Positions 7,962-17,365 of a DNA stretch of 64,000 nucleotides are shown here, piece by piece (position 1 is the first letter of the stretch; each line of letters begins with the position of its first letter). Both the position numbers and the translations under genes were made by a program. Below the pieces are notes generated by a model. It did no database searches, had not been told where the DNA came from, and saw only the letters and a list, made by a program, of their open reading frames with translations. Origin of the DNA: Candidatus Avedoeria danica (lineage in GTDB: Bacteria; Chloroflexota; Anaerolineae; Epilineales; Epilineaceae); assembly GCA_016703025.1 (NCBI GenBank), contig JADJCV010000004.1, positions 1,615,501 to 1,679,500 of the forward strand. The letters run 5' to 3'.

Positions 7962-9970
7962 TCGGCGGGATGGACGGCGGCCGACGGTTCTTCGACACCG
8001 AGGTCCGCAAGCCGACGCACGTCGGCGCGACGCTGCGGCGGCTGGGGCGCTACTTCCGGCCGCACGTAGGTGCGCTGGCGGTCGTCGCCGGGCTCGTCAT
8101 CGTCCAAAGCGCCACGGTGGCGATCACGCCCGGGCTGATCGGCCAGGCGGTGGACTGCTACTTGGCGGTCGGCAAGGCATCGGCCGCCGCGTGCTGGTGG
8201 ACGGACAACCCGGGTCAGGACGCGGCGGGGCTCGGGCGGCTCGTCGGTTTGATCGCGCTGCTGTACGTGATCGGCGCGGCCATGGCGGGCGTCATGTTCT
8301 ACGCGATGAGCCGCGTCGGCCAGCGCGTGCTCGTCAAGGTGCGCACCGAGATCTTCGACCAGATCCACCGCCTGTCGATGAGCTGGCACACGAAGCATGA
8401 GGTCGGCGACGTGATGAGCCGTCTGACGAGCGATGCCGATACGCTGCAGCAAGCGGTGAACTTCGCGCTCGTTCAAGTGATCGGCAGCCTGCTGCAGATC
8501 GCCCTCCTCACCGTGGCGATGGTGCAGGCGAACGTGGTGTACGCGCTGCTCGCGCTGGCGATGGTGCCGTTCATGTTGCTGGCCACGCGATTCCTGTCCG
8601 GCCGCGCCCGCGCCGCGTTCCGCGTCAGCCGGCGCGAGCTCGGGGCGGTCAGCGCCGACCTGCAGGAGAGCATCGCCGGCGTACGCGAGGTCCAGGCGTT
8701 CGGCCGCGAGGACGAGAACATCGCCAGCTTCGCCCGGACGAACCAGGCGAACCGCGACGCGAACGTGCGGGCCGTGGCCTACACGGCGGCCCTCGGCCCG
8801 ACGCTCGAGTTGCTGGGCTGGCTCGCGATCGCGCTCGTCGTCGGCTTCGGCGCGGCGTGGGCCACCCGCGGGACGCCGGTCTTCGGCACGCTGTTCACGG
8901 TCGGCCTCGTCGTCGCGTTCATCGGCTACAGTCAGCGGCTGTCGCAGCCGATTCAGAACATCGCCCTGCTCTGGACGAACCTCCAGAACGCGATCGCCGG
9001 CGCCGAGCGCATCTTCGGCTTCCTGGACGAGCCGATGGAGATCACGGACGCCCCCGGCGCCGTCGCCCTGCCGCCCGTGCACGGCCGCGTCGTGTTCGAC
9101 GGCGTGGGCGCCGAGTACACGGCCGGCCGCCCGATCCTTTCCGCGATCGACCTCGTGGCCGAGCCGGGCCAGACCGTGGCGATCGTCGGCCCGACCGGCG
9201 CCGGCAAGACGACGCTGATCAACCTGATCCCGCGCTTCTGGGACGTCACCGCCGGGCGCCTGACGATCGACGGCCACGACGTACGGTCCGTGACGCAGGA
9301 GAGCCTGCGGTCGCAGATCGGGATGGTCCTCCAGGACACGTTCCTCTTCGCCGCATCCGTCCTGGAGAACATCCGCTACGGCCGCCCCGACGCGACGGAC
9401 GATGAGGTGAAGGCGGCCGCCGCGCTGGCGCACGTCGACGGCTTCGTCGGCAGCCTGTCCGACGGCTGGGACACCGTCCTGGGCGAGCGCGGCGCCGGCC
9501 TGAGCCAAGGCCAGCGCCAGCTGCTGGCCATCGCCCGCGCCGCCCTGTCCGACCCGCGCATCCTCATCCTCGACGAGGCGACGAGCAGCGTCGACACGCG
9601 CACGGAGCGCCTGATCCAGGCCGCGCTGGCCAAGCTGCTCGCCGGCCGCACGAGCTTCGTCATCGCCCACCGGCTGTCGACGATCCGGGATGCGGATCAG
9701 GTGATCGTGCTCGAGGCAGGCCGCATCGTCGAGCGCGGGACGCACACGACGTTGCTGGCGGAGGGCGGGGCCTATGCGAAGCTGTACGCGAGCCAGTTCG
9801 AGGGGGTGGAGGCAGATGCGGTGCCGCCGCCCGCCGAAGACACGCCCACGGCCGGGGACGGCGGGGTCAACGGCAAGATCAGCACCCCCGCCGCCGTTCC
9901 GATCGACGTTCAGACCCCGTCGCCGGACCGAGGTGCCTCCAACGGTGGGTCCCACCCAACGTCCGCGTAG
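7958..9970 (+). CDS. ABC exporter half-transporter, catalytic subunit
   Basis: A 670-aa membrane domain-ATPase fusion of the MdlB/TM288 type, partner of the preceding gene. Six membrane helices precede the ATPase with Walker A GPTGAGKT (near 411), a Walker B with the catalytic Glu (LDEATSSVD) and IAHRLST with the switch His. Its signature is the altered LSQGQ, which would face the degenerate Walker site of the partner, so the two subunits build one active and one degenerate site. It begins at GTG 7958, overlapping the upstream stop; ATG 7970 is an alternative. The last 50 residues are Pro/Thr-rich and disordered. Confidence 0.93.
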   Translation: MIGGMDGGRRFFDTEVRKPTHVGATLRRLGRYFRPHVGALAVVAGLVIVQSATVAITPGLIGQAVDCYLAVGKASAAACWWTDNPGQDAAGLGRLVGLIALLYVIGAAMAGVMFYAMSRVGQRVLVKVRTEIFDQIHRLSMSWHTKHEVGDVMSRLTSDADTLQQAVNFALVQVIGSLLQIALLTVAMVQANVVYALLALAMVPFMLLATRFLSGRARAAFRVSRRELGAVSADLQESIAGVREVQAFGREDENIASFARTNQANRDANVRAVAYTAALGPTLELLGWLAIALVVGFGAAWATRGTPVFGTLFTVGLVVAFIGYSQRLSQPIQNIALLWTNLQNAIAGAERIFGFLDEPMEITDAPGAVALPPVHGRVVFDGVGAEYTAGRPILSAIDLVAEPGQTVAIVGPTGAGKTTLINLIPRFWDVTAGRLTIDGHDVRSVTQESLRSQIGMVLQDTFLFAASVLENIRYGRPDATDDEVKAAAALAHVDGFVGSLSDGWDTVLGERGAGLSQGQRQLLAIARAALSDPRILILDEATSSVDTRTERLIQAALAKLLAGRTSFVIAHRLSTIRDADQVIVLEAGRIVERGTHTTLLAEGGAYAKLYASQFEGVEADAVPPPAEDTPTAGDGGVNGKISTPAAVPIDVQTPSPDRGASNGGSHPTSA

Positions 9971-10101
9971 GGGGTGGGATGGGCGTGGCGAGGGATCGGG
10001 CGATGCGGGCGTAGGAACGACAGGCGGTGCGCGCTGCGGCCGACCCGTGTGGCGAGTTGCAACGCGTCGATCGACGCGTTGCGCCGCACGATCACCCCCC
10101 A

Positions 10102-11610
10102 TCACCGCCCCGCCCATACCACCGGCAACCACGCCCGCCTGCCCACGCCGCTGCCCGGCACAACCCCGTACAATCGCAGCCCCCCGCCCTTCGCCTGGAT
10201 GGCCCCGGCTACAAACCGACGGCCGTCCGGCGAAAATCCTTGCAGGTGGACACCGGCGAGGTGGGCGACGACGAGGCCCCTGTCGAGCGCGATGAGCGAC
10301 GTCCGCACGTCCGCGTCGCCGTCACACGCGGTGTGGGTGACGGCCAGCAGCGAGCCATCCGGGCTCACGTCGACGCTGTCCACGTTCCGCCTGTTCCATT
10401 CGACGAGCGATCGTTTCGACCGTTCGCCGTCCCAGACATCGATCCCCAACGTTTGACACACGCCTGGATGGCTGTGTCGCTCGCCCGCCATGACGACGAG
10501 TCCGTGGTTGGAGACGTGGACGATGGCCGGCGGGCCGAACGCCACGGTTGAGATGGGGTGCACGGTCAGCGGAACGCACGTCGGCAATGCGCTCAGATCG
10601 GATCTACACATCCATTGGCCGGATGCGAGGCGGCCATCAGCAACGGGCCAGCCGACGAATCGTCCGTTGGGCGACCACCACGTGAGTCCGCCCGTCGTGC
10701 CACCCGTGCCCGCCGGCGGCGGTGACGACCAGCGTTCGCCGCCGGTCAGGATGTCGCGGACCACCAATGCGTTCACCCTCCACGTCACGGCACTGACCTC
10801 GGCGGTACCGGGCCGCAGGTGCGCCGACACCCCCGCGTCTCGTGCCACCTCACGGTCGGCGAGGAGCGCGCCGGTGGCCACGTCCCATGCCGCGGCGTAG
10901 CCCGCGCGGCGCAGCACAGCCAGCTGACGCCCGCCGTCGGCAAATGCGATCTCTCCGCCCGCGCAGCACGATTCGCTCCGCAGCACAGACCCTGTCGCCG
11001 CGTCCACGAGGACCAGGCCCGTGTATCCGGTCGTGGCAAGCGTCCGCCCGTCCGGGCTCACCGCCACCCGAGGCCACGTCGTCCTGGAGACGCCGCCCGT
11101 CGCCGTCCACCCGATCTCGCCGTCCTGCGTCGAACGCGCGACGAGACGGTCCGCGCCGTAGATGGTGTACATCACCTTCGCGTCGGGTGAAAACGAAACC
11201 GCCCCCTCCCACCCCGCGACGGGCGGCACGAGCCGCTTCAGCTCGACGAGATCGAGCGCCGTGCGCGCCGTGATCGCATCGGCCGCCAGCGCCGGCGTCG
11301 GGAGCGGGGCGCCCACCACGATCGGGCCGTCCTTCGGCGTCGGGTCGAGCGTCGGCAGGCGCGTCGGCGTTGGCCGGGTGGGGTAGGACGACGGGTCGGC
11401 CGTGACGAAGCCGCCGGGCGTTGCCGTCGTCGTCAGCGGCGCGGCCACGCGCAATCGAACGTATCCGGCCGCGTCGGCGGCCGCGGCAAGCGGCGGCGCG
11501 TCGCGGCCGGCCAGCGACGGCAGGGTGAGGCACGCGACGAGGGCCGCGACAATCCACGTCGTGCCCCGAGCGTCGTCCCGGAGCGAGATGGGCATGCGGC
11601 GCGCGTTCAT
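10102..11610 (-). CDS. Secreted beta-propeller (WD40/quinoprotein-like) protein
   Basis: A 502-aa protein of unknown function. The N-terminus MNARRMPISLRDD plus a hydrophobic stretch ending near SLAG is a signal peptide or anchor. A Thr/Pro-rich segment (PTRPTPTRLPT) follows, then a repeat domain in which VSPDG/FSPD motifs recur (FSPDAKVMYT, VSPDGRTLATTG, VSPDGSLLAVTH, FSPDGRRFVAG), typical of beta-propeller blades. ATG 11610 is preferred because it directly precedes the signal sequence. The reading frame of the upstream EamA gene, as written, runs into this gene in another frame, which suggests an error or mutation at the end of that gene rather than true overlap. The gap from 9971 to 10101 holds nothing recognisable. 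Confidence 0.75.
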   Translation of the reverse strand: MNARRMPISLRDDARGTTWIVAALVACLTLPSLAGRDAPPLAAAADAAGYVRLRVAAPLTTTATPGGFVTADPSSYPTRPTPTRLPTLDPTPKDGPIVVGAPLPTPALAADAITARTALDLVELKRLVPPVAGWEGAVSFSPDAKVMYTIYGADRLVARSTQDGEIGWTATGGVSRTTWPRVAVSPDGRTLATTGYTGLVLVDAATGSVLRSESCCAGGEIAFADGGRQLAVLRRAGYAAAWDVATGALLADREVARDAGVSAHLRPGTAEVSAVTWRVNALVVRDILTGGERWSSPPPAGTGGTTGGLTWWSPNGRFVGWPVADGRLASGQWMCRSDLSALPTCVPLTVHPISTVAFGPPAIVHVSNHGLVVMAGERHSHPGVCQTLGIDVWDGERSKRSLVEWNRRNVDSVDVSPDGSLLAVTHTACDGDADVRTSLIALDRGLVVAHLAGVHLQGFSPDGRRFVAGAIQAKGGGLRLYGVVPGSGVGRRAWLPVVWAGR

Positions 11611-11753
11611 GGGATGTCGGCTCCGTTGGTAAGGGCGGCGCAGTGGTCGCGCAGGCAACCATGGGGACACCCGATCGCGACGAAACGTTGCGCCCGGTCG
11701 CAAGGCGACCCGCCCCGATTGCACCCGCGGGCATGCGGTCTGGTTGTGCGCAG

Positions 11754-12688
11754 CTACTCTCCCCGCTTCGCCCCCCAATCACCATCGCCCCCACGATCAG
11801 CGCCCCCCCCGCCCACCCCAGCGCCCCCATCCGCTCCCCCATCCACCACCAGCTCGCCGCCGCCGCGAACAGCGGCTCGCCCGCGAACACGAGCGCCGTC
11901 CGCTCCGGGCTCGTGAACCGCTGCGCCGACGCCTGGACGACGAACGCGACGGCCGTGGCGAGGACGCCCGTGAACCACGCTGCGAACCACACGCCGCCCG
12001 GCACGGCCAGCCACGACGCCGCGTCGCCGAGGAGCCGCCCGCCCGGCGCCGCCAACGGCGCGACGAGCCCGCAGACCGCCGCCATCGTCAGGATCTCGAC
12101 GGTGGCGAGGGCGATGGGATCGGCATCGGGCGCATATCGCCCGAGCGCGACGATCTGGACGGCGAACGCCACGGCACAGCCGAGGATCATCCAGTCGCCG
12201 TCGTTCAGCCCGAGCTGCCACGATGTCGCGGGCGCGGCCGCTGCGGCCCCGCCGACCGCGGCCGCCGGCAGCGCCTGCACGCTCAACAGCGCCACGCCGG
12301 CGACCGCGACGACCGCGGCCACGACATCGCTCGCCAGCGGCAGGCGGCGCAGCACCGGCCAGTTCAGGAACGGCACGAAGACGACCGCCAGCCCCGTGAA
12401 GAACCCGGCCCGCGCCGGCGTCGTCGTCTGCAGGCCGAACACCTGGAGCGTGTAGCCCGCGGTCAGCGCCAGCCCGACGCCGATACCGGCCAGGACGAGC
12501 CGCCGCTCCAGCCGCACGAGCCTCCGCCAGCCGATGGCCACGAGCACCGCGCCGGCCATCACGCAGCGCACGGCGTTGAACGTCATCGGCGGCACAACCG
12601 CGACGGCATCCTTCACCATGACGAACGTCGCGCCCCAGATGGCGGTGACCGCGAGGAGGGCGAGGTCGGCGCGGAGGCGGGGGGTCAT
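11754..12688 (-). CDS. EamA/DMT-family transporter with a probable 3' frameshift
   Basis: Ten-helix drug/metabolite-transporter superfamily protein; the two EamA halves are recognisable from AIWGATFVMVKDAV to GALIVGAMVIGG. As written, the frame does not stop after the last helix but continues to 10850, about 760 bases into the next gene. One extra C in the C6 run at 11771-11776 (G on the coding strand) would give the ending GGAKRGE and a TAG at 11754-11756, with a normal length near 310 residues. The given end assumes that. The start is ATG 12688, overlapping the helicase stop (ATGA). The substrate is not predictable. Confidence 0.78.
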
Positions 12689-14868
12689 TCGGTGGCAGCC
12701 AACCCCGCCGCCACCGTCTGCATATCCAGCGCCCTCGCCGCCTGCTCCGCCTGCACGCGCTCCCACTCGCTGAGCAGGCTCGCGTCCGTCGTCAGGATGA
12801 GCGTCCGCAGCGCGACCTCGATGTCGAAGATCGCCTGCGTCTTGTAGACGTCCGGCACGGACCGCGCGAGCGCCCGCCAGACCTCGCCGATGTAGCGAAG
12901 CAGCGTGCCCTCGTTGCGCTCGATGCCGTAGCGCCGGACGTAGCCGCCGAAGTCGTCCGCGTGCTCGAGCATGTCGCGGACGATGGACTTGGGGGTCACG
13001 TCCTCGTGCTGCACCCAGGGGTGGCTCTTCGCGAACTCTTCGAGCGCCGCCGCCAGGTACTCCGCCATCGGCTGCGGGTAGCTGACGGCCTGGAGTTGGC
13101 GATGGCGGTCCTCGTACGGGACGCGCTGCATCTTCAGCCGATCGAGCAGCGCGCGCTTGGCGTGCTCGGCCTGGGCGCGCAGGACGACGACGGGCGGCTC
13201 GAGGATCGCCTCGACGAGGCTCAGCACGTCCAGCGGGTAGCGCTTGCCGCGTCCGTCCAGGCCGGCGACGGCGTCCGCCAGGAAGAGCGAGAGCGCGTGG
13301 TGGAGCGTGAAGTCCGCCTGGAGGTCCGGATCGACGGCCACGTGCCCGCCGTGCGGGGTGCCGTGGACGGCGATGATCCCCGCCGAGCGCAGGCTCCTAA
13401 AGAGCGACGCGGCGCGCTTGAGGTGCCGTTGGCGGCGAGCCAGGCCGTCGTGGCTGCGGCCGATCAGGCCGACGAGCGTCGCGTAGCCGGGGGCCGCGTT
13501 CTCGTCGCCCTGGGGCGCCTCGATCCCGCCGTTCAGCGCGTCCAGGAGCATGCCCATCGTGATCCGGAAGCGGGACTGGAGCGGCTCGGGCGGCTGGGCG
13601 ATCAGGCGCTCGAACGTCTCCGGCGTCCAGAGCACGGCGTCGCGCGGCGGCGGCTTGGGGCGCGACGTGGCCGCCTTGCGCCCGCGGCCGGCGTTCTTGC
13701 GAACCATCTGATCCGTCTTGCGCTTGTTGTCGATGACGTGTTGCGGCGCCTGGCAGACCACGGTCCCGCGGTCGTCGAAGCCCTTGCGGCCGGCGCGGCC
13801 GGCGATCTGCTTGAAGTCACGCACGCGCAGGATCCGTACCTTCTCGCCGTCATACTTCGAGAGGCCGGTGAAGACGACGGTCCGGATCGGCAGGTTCACG
13901 CCGGCGCCGAGCGTGTCCGTGCCGCAGACCACCTTCAGGAGCCCGGCCTGGGCCAGCTGTTCGACGAGCAGGCGGTAGCGCGGCAGGAGACCGGCGTGAT
14001 GGATGCCGACGCCCTGCCGCAGCAGATGGCGCATCGTCTTGCCGTACGGCGTCGCCAGGTCGGCGTCGGCGAGGACCTCGTTCAGGTGCCGCTTCTCGTC
14101 GTTGGAGAGCGCGTCGATGCTCGTCAGTGCCTGTGCCTGCTCGGCGCACTGGCGCTGCGTGAAGTTCACGATGTAGGCCGGCACGAGGTTGGAACGGATG
14201 AGGTGGCGGACGGTGATGTCCAGCGTCGTGTCGCGGTAGACGTAGTCCAGAGGGACGGGGCGGAACGACGACGTCACCCATGTGGCCGGCCGCCCGGTGT
14301 CCGCTTCGAGGCGCTCGATGAGGGGCTGCATGTCGCCGAGCGTCGCGCTCATCAGCAGGAACTGCGTGTCCGGCAGGCTGACGAGCGGCACCTGCCACGC
14401 GGCGCCCCGCTCGTGGTCGTCGTAGTAGTGAAACTCGTCCATCACCACGCACCGCGGCGGTTCGTCCGTCCCGCGCACGCACATGTTCGACAGGATCTCG
14501 GCCGTGCAGACGATGACCGGCGCGTCGTGGTTGATGGCCGCGTCGCCGGTCAGCATGCCGACGTCCGCTGCGCCGAAGAGGTGGCACAGCGCGAAGAACT
14601 TCTCGTTCACGAGCGCCTTCAGCGGCGCCGTATAGAACGAGCGCTCGCCGTCGCAGAACGCCTTGAACTGCAGCGCCGTGGCGACGAGCGTCTTGCCCGA
14701 GCCCGTCGGCGTGTCCAGGATGACGTGGCGACCGGCGAACAGCGCGTCGATCGCCTCGTTCTGGGCCGGGTACAGCGTCAAACCGGTCTCGGCCACCCAC
14801 TCGCGGAAGCGCGCCGCGATCTCGGCGGGCGTGCCGGGGGCGACGCGGGAGCCCAGCGGGGTGCTCAT
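12685..14868 (-). CDS. Ski2-like DEAD/DEAH-box helicase (DUF3516-type)
   Basis: Superfamily 2 RNA/DNA helicase, 727 aa. The motifs are in order: I (DTPTGSGKT), Ia (TAPLKALVNEKF), II as DEFH in VMDEFHYYD, III (SAT), then the second RecA domain ending with motif VI (QIAGRAGRKG). The C-terminal 350 residues resemble the DUF3516 region of actinobacterial and Chloroflexota helicases and end in an alpha-helical domain. The DEFH box and the Ski2-like order suggest an RNA helicase in turnover or ribosome-associated processes, but no specific role is established. ATG 14868 starts the conserved region. It is co-oriented with EamA, with a four-base overlap. Confidence 0.88.
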   Translation of the reverse strand: MSTPLGSRVAPGTPAEIAARFREWVAETGLTLYPAQNEAIDALFAGRHVILDTPTGSGKTLVATALQFKAFCDGERSFYTAPLKALVNEKFFALCHLFGAADVGMLTGDAAINHDAPVIVCTAEILSNMCVRGTDEPPRCVVMDEFHYYDDHERGAAWQVPLVSLPDTQFLLMSATLGDMQPLIERLEADTGRPATWVTSSFRPVPLDYVYRDTTLDITVRHLIRSNLVPAYIVNFTQRQCAEQAQALTSIDALSNDEKRHLNEVLADADLATPYGKTMRHLLRQGVGIHHAGLLPRYRLLVEQLAQAGLLKVVCGTDTLGAGVNLPIRTVVFTGLSKYDGEKVRILRVRDFKQIAGRAGRKGFDDRGTVVCQAPQHVIDNKRKTDQMVRKNAGRGRKAATSRPKPPPRDAVLWTPETFERLIAQPPEPLQSRFRITMGMLLDALNGGIEAPQGDENAAPGYATLVGLIGRSHDGLARRQRHLKRAASLFRSLRSAGIIAVHGTPHGGHVAVDPDLQADFTLHHALSLFLADAVAGLDGRGKRYPLDVLSLVEAILEPPVVVLRAQAEHAKRALLDRLKMQRVPYEDRHRQLQAVSYPQPMAEYLAAALEEFAKSHPWVQHEDVTPKSIVRDMLEHADDFGGYVRRYGIERNEGTLLRYIGEVWRALARSVPDVYKTQAIFDIEVALRTLILTTDASLLSEWERVQAEQAARALDMQTVAAGLAATE

Positions 14869-14918
14869 GGGGGGCTGCCGATCGCGACAACCTGGAAGGC
14901 GCCGCGCCCGACAAGCAG

Positions 14919-14952
14919 CACGCCCCCCGCCCGTTGCCGGGCGAGGGGCGTG
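14919..14952 (-). terminator. Strong hairpin downstream of the 65-aa protein gene
   Basis: Fourteen-base arms (14919-14932 and 14939-14952) pair with a single mismatch around a six-base loop. It lies between the small protein's stop at 15009 and the helicase start at 14868. The minus-strand flank is CTGCTT, only weakly U-rich, so it may be a terminator or an mRNA 3'-end stabiliser. An immediate downstream helicase argues for partial read-through. Confidence 0.55.
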
Positions 14953-15008
14953 TCGTTGGCCTGTGTGGGCACGGCGCCGCAAAGCACCGCGTTCCGGTCA
15001 GCGATGAC

Positions 15009-15206
15009 CTAGACCTTCTTCTTGAGGACGGGCAGGCCGTTCTTGGACTCGGCGACCATGTAGCCATCGGGCACGGCATCGAGCGAACCGGTGCTGGCTG
15101 CCTTGGCGAAGTAGAACAGGCGCTGCTGCCGGCCGCCACGCAGCGTGACGTCCTTGGCGTGCAGGAAGTAGGTGGTGCCCTTGCTGTTCTGTGTGCTGAA
15201 GGCCAT
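15009..15206 (-). CDS. Small conserved protein ending LPVLKKKV
   Basis: A 65-aa basic, soluble protein with no signal or membrane segment. It has the pattern FSTQNSKGTTYFLHAKDVTL, a GGRQQRLFYFAK core, a DAVPDGYMV segment and a Lys-rich end LPVLKKKV. Short proteins of this shape occur in Chloroflexota and actinobacteria as conserved hypotheticals, as far as I can recall. ATG 15206 is chosen for the SD sequence AAGGAGAGA just upstream. It is monocistronic: its own promoter at 15364-15391, a leader of about 150 nt, and a hairpin after the stop. Function is unknown; size and charge would suit nucleic-acid or ribosome binding (inference). Confidence 0.85.
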   Translation of the reverse strand: MAFSTQNSKGTTYFLHAKDVTLRGGRQQRLFYFAKAASTGSLDAVPDGYMVAESKNGLPVLKKKV

Positions 15207-15363
15207 TTGGCATCTCTCCTTGGTGATGTCTGCGCCCGCGAGACCGGCCCCGCGGCTTGGCACGCTTTCCTCAGACGAAATGCCTGCGGTCGGCGATACG
15301 GTGACCCCTTGAGGTCGCCGATCAGGTGGGGGACGGGGCCGTCGGGCAGGAAGTACGGAAGCG

Positions 15364-15391
15364 AGTATACCCGTAAAGAGAAACGGGTCAA
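15364..15391 (-). promoter_or_regulatory. Sigma-70-type promoter for the 65-aa protein
   Basis: On the minus strand, TTGACC (15386-15391), a 16-base spacer and TATACT (15364-15369). Transcription would start near 15357, leaving a leader of about 150 nt before ATG 15206. The leader contains an inverted repeat (TCGGCGA/TCGCCGA) enclosing GACC/GGTC. Confidence 0.7.
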
Positions 15392-15447
15392 GACCGGCGC
15401 CGCTTTTCAGACTAACGACGTGCGCCTCCGCGGGCGATCCGCACGGG

Positions 15448-17172
15448 TCACGCGCGCTGCTCGTCCTTCCACGCCGCGGTCGCCGCCAGCAGTTCGGCGG
15501 CGTTCAGCCGCCCGGCGTCGGAAGCCGCGCCGAGCATTGCCGTGACCTCGCCCAGGCGATCGGCGTCGGCCAGCCGTTCGACGATCGTCCGGGTGCGCCC
15601 GTCCACGGCCGTCTTGCGCACGTGGTGGTGTACGTCGCCGAACACGGCAACCTGCGGCAAGTGGGTCACGCACAGCACCTGGTGGTGCCGCCCGAGCTGC
15701 CAGAGCTTGCGCCCGACGACATCGCCGATCCGCCCGCCGATCCCGGCGTCGACCTCGTCGAAGACGAGCGTCGGGACGCGGTCGGCCGATGTGAGAATGC
15801 GCTTGAGGGCCAACATGATCCGCGCCGTCTCGCCGCCGGACGCCACGGCCGCGAGCGGCAGGAGCGGCTCGCCCGGGTTCGTGCTCACCTGGAACGCCAC
15901 GCGGTCGACACCGCGCTCGTCGAACGCAAACGCGCCGTCCGGCGTGGGCGCACCGGCATCGTCCGGCCGCCGCGTCTGGGCGATATCGAACCGACTGCCC
16001 GCCATGCCCAGATCCCCGAGCTCGACGACGACGGCGTCCGACAGCCGCTTGCCGGCCGACGTTCGGGCAGCCGACAGCTTGGCGCTGTCCGTGCCGATCT
16101 CCACGAGCAGCGCCGCCCGCTCGGCCTCCAGCGCGCCGATCCGCGCCGTGGCGCCGGAGAGGTGCGACAGCTCGTCCGCCGCGCGCTCGGCAAAGGCCAG
16201 CACGTCGGCCACCTCCGCCCCGTACTTGCGCTTGAGCGTCCCGATGAGGTCGAGCCGCTCGTCGACGGCCGCCAGCCGCTCCGGGTCCGCCTCGAGTCGA
16301 TCACGATAGCTGCGCAGCGTGGCGGCCGCGCTGCCGAGGCTCTCGAGCGCGGCCGCCAGCGCCTCGCCGACGTCGGCGACGGACGGGTCGACGCTGCAGA
16401 TGTCGTCGGCGGCGCGGGCTGCGGAGTCGATGCGATCGAGGGCGCCGGGCGTCTCGTCGTCGCCCTTCAGTGCCTGCCAGGCGCCGTCGGCCAGGGCGCC
16501 GAGCCGCTCCGCATTCGCCAGTCGGGCGCGTTCGGCTTTGAGCGCCGCGGCTTCATCGGCATCGAGCGCTGCGGCGCCGATCTCGTCGACCTGGAAGCGA
16601 AGCAGGTCGGCGCGGCGCATGAGCGCGGCCTCGTCGGCTTGCAGCGCCGCCAGTTCCTCGCCGGCGGCCCGCCAACGCCGAACGCGGCCCGCCAACCGGG
16701 CGCGGTCCGTCTCGATGCCGGCATAGGCATCCAGCAGGTCGATGTGGACGGCCTCGCGCTTCAGCGAGACGTTGTCGCTCTGGCCGTGGACGTCCACGAT
16801 CAGCGCGCCGAGTTCAGCCAGCGCGCGCACCGGCACGGCCCGGCCGTTGATCCGCCCGGTCGATCGCCCCTCGGCATGCACCTCGCGGGCGACGATGAGG
16901 ACCGGGTCCTCGTCGACGCCGTAGGCCTCCAGGACGGGCCGCAGCGCATCGGCCCGCGCGCCGGGCTCGAACACGCCCTCGATGAGGGCCCGCTCGGCGC
17001 CGGCCCGCACGGAACTGGAATCGGCGCGCTCGCCGAGCAGCAAGCCGAGCGCGCCGACGATGATCGACTTGCCGGCGCCGGTCTCGCCGGTGAGCACGTT
17101 GAAGCCCCCTGCCAGGCGGAGGCGCAGGTCATCGATGATCGCGTAGTCGCGGATGGCAAGCTCGACGAGCAT
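15448..17172 (-). CDS. recN: DNA repair protein RecN
   Basis: SMC-like ATPase of recombinational double-strand break repair, 574 aa, close to the usual length. Walker A GETGAGKS is at residues 29-36, a long coiled-coil region spans about 150-370, the ABC signature region is SGGETARIMLALK, and Walker B is TLVFDEVDAGIGG with the following D-loop. The C-terminus holds the conserved VLCVTHLPQVA. ATG 17172 begins the family core MLVELAIRDYAII. A promoter (TTTACC, 17 bp, TACGAT) lies about 110 bp upstream. There is no argR or ppnK neighbour, unlike the usual Firmicutes context; nadK is 6 kb away. It ends 240 bp before the small protein promoter region. Confidence 0.96.
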   Translation of the reverse strand: MLVELAIRDYAIIDDLRLRLAGGFNVLTGETGAGKSIIVGALGLLLGERADSSSVRAGAERALIEGVFEPGARADALRPVLEAYGVDEDPVLIVAREVHAEGRSTGRINGRAVPVRALAELGALIVDVHGQSDNVSLKREAVHIDLLDAYAGIETDRARLAGRVRRWRAAGEELAALQADEAALMRRADLLRFQVDEIGAAALDADEAAALKAERARLANAERLGALADGAWQALKGDDETPGALDRIDSAARAADDICSVDPSVADVGEALAAALESLGSAAATLRSYRDRLEADPERLAAVDERLDLIGTLKRKYGAEVADVLAFAERAADELSHLSGATARIGALEAERAALLVEIGTDSAKLSAARTSAGKRLSDAVVVELGDLGMAGSRFDIAQTRRPDDAGAPTPDGAFAFDERGVDRVAFQVSTNPGEPLLPLAAVASGGETARIMLALKRILTSADRVPTLVFDEVDAGIGGRIGDVVGRKLWQLGRHHQVLCVTHLPQVAVFGDVHHHVRKTAVDGRTRTIVERLADADRLGEVTAMLGAASDAGRLNAAELLAATAAWKDEQRA

Positions 17173-17282
17173 GGCTTTGCGGGTCCGAGGCGGTCCGAGT
17201 GGAGACGGGATCGGACGAAGCGGGGTCGGGCGGCGGGATGATCGGGCGGCGCTGCGGCGATGGTGAACATCCGTGCGGCACG

Positions 17283-17311
17283 ATCGTAGCGGAGGCGGTG
17301 CGGCGGGTAAA
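17283..17311 (-). promoter_or_regulatory. Probable recN promoter
   Basis: Minus-strand TTTACC (17306-17311), 17-base spacer, TACGAT (17283-17288). The spacing is ideal, and it lies 110 bp upstream of the recN ATG. No LexA-like box was recognised near it. Confidence 0.5.
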
Positions 17312-17365
17312 GGATTGGGGCGGTGTCGGTTGCCGGTGCCGGCAGCAGATGACGCGCGCAGGCGG

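Noticed and set aside
10850..11753. C-terminal 310-residue extension of the EamA protein
   Set aside because: It is Arg/Gly-rich out-of-frame translation of the beta-propeller gene, so treated as a frameshift product.
14919..14952. Riboswitch for the helicase
   Set aside because: Only a single hairpin without conserved aptamer sequence; a terminator or stabiliser is simpler.
15207..15356. Possible RNase P or 6S-like RNA in the leader (GAGGAAAGC)
   Set aside because: The surrounding conserved RNase P core is missing; only a short resemblance.
13602..15391. Overlapping minus-strand frame through the helicase start region (to 15391)
   Set aside because: Different frame of the helicase, no recognisable protein beyond the shared DNA.
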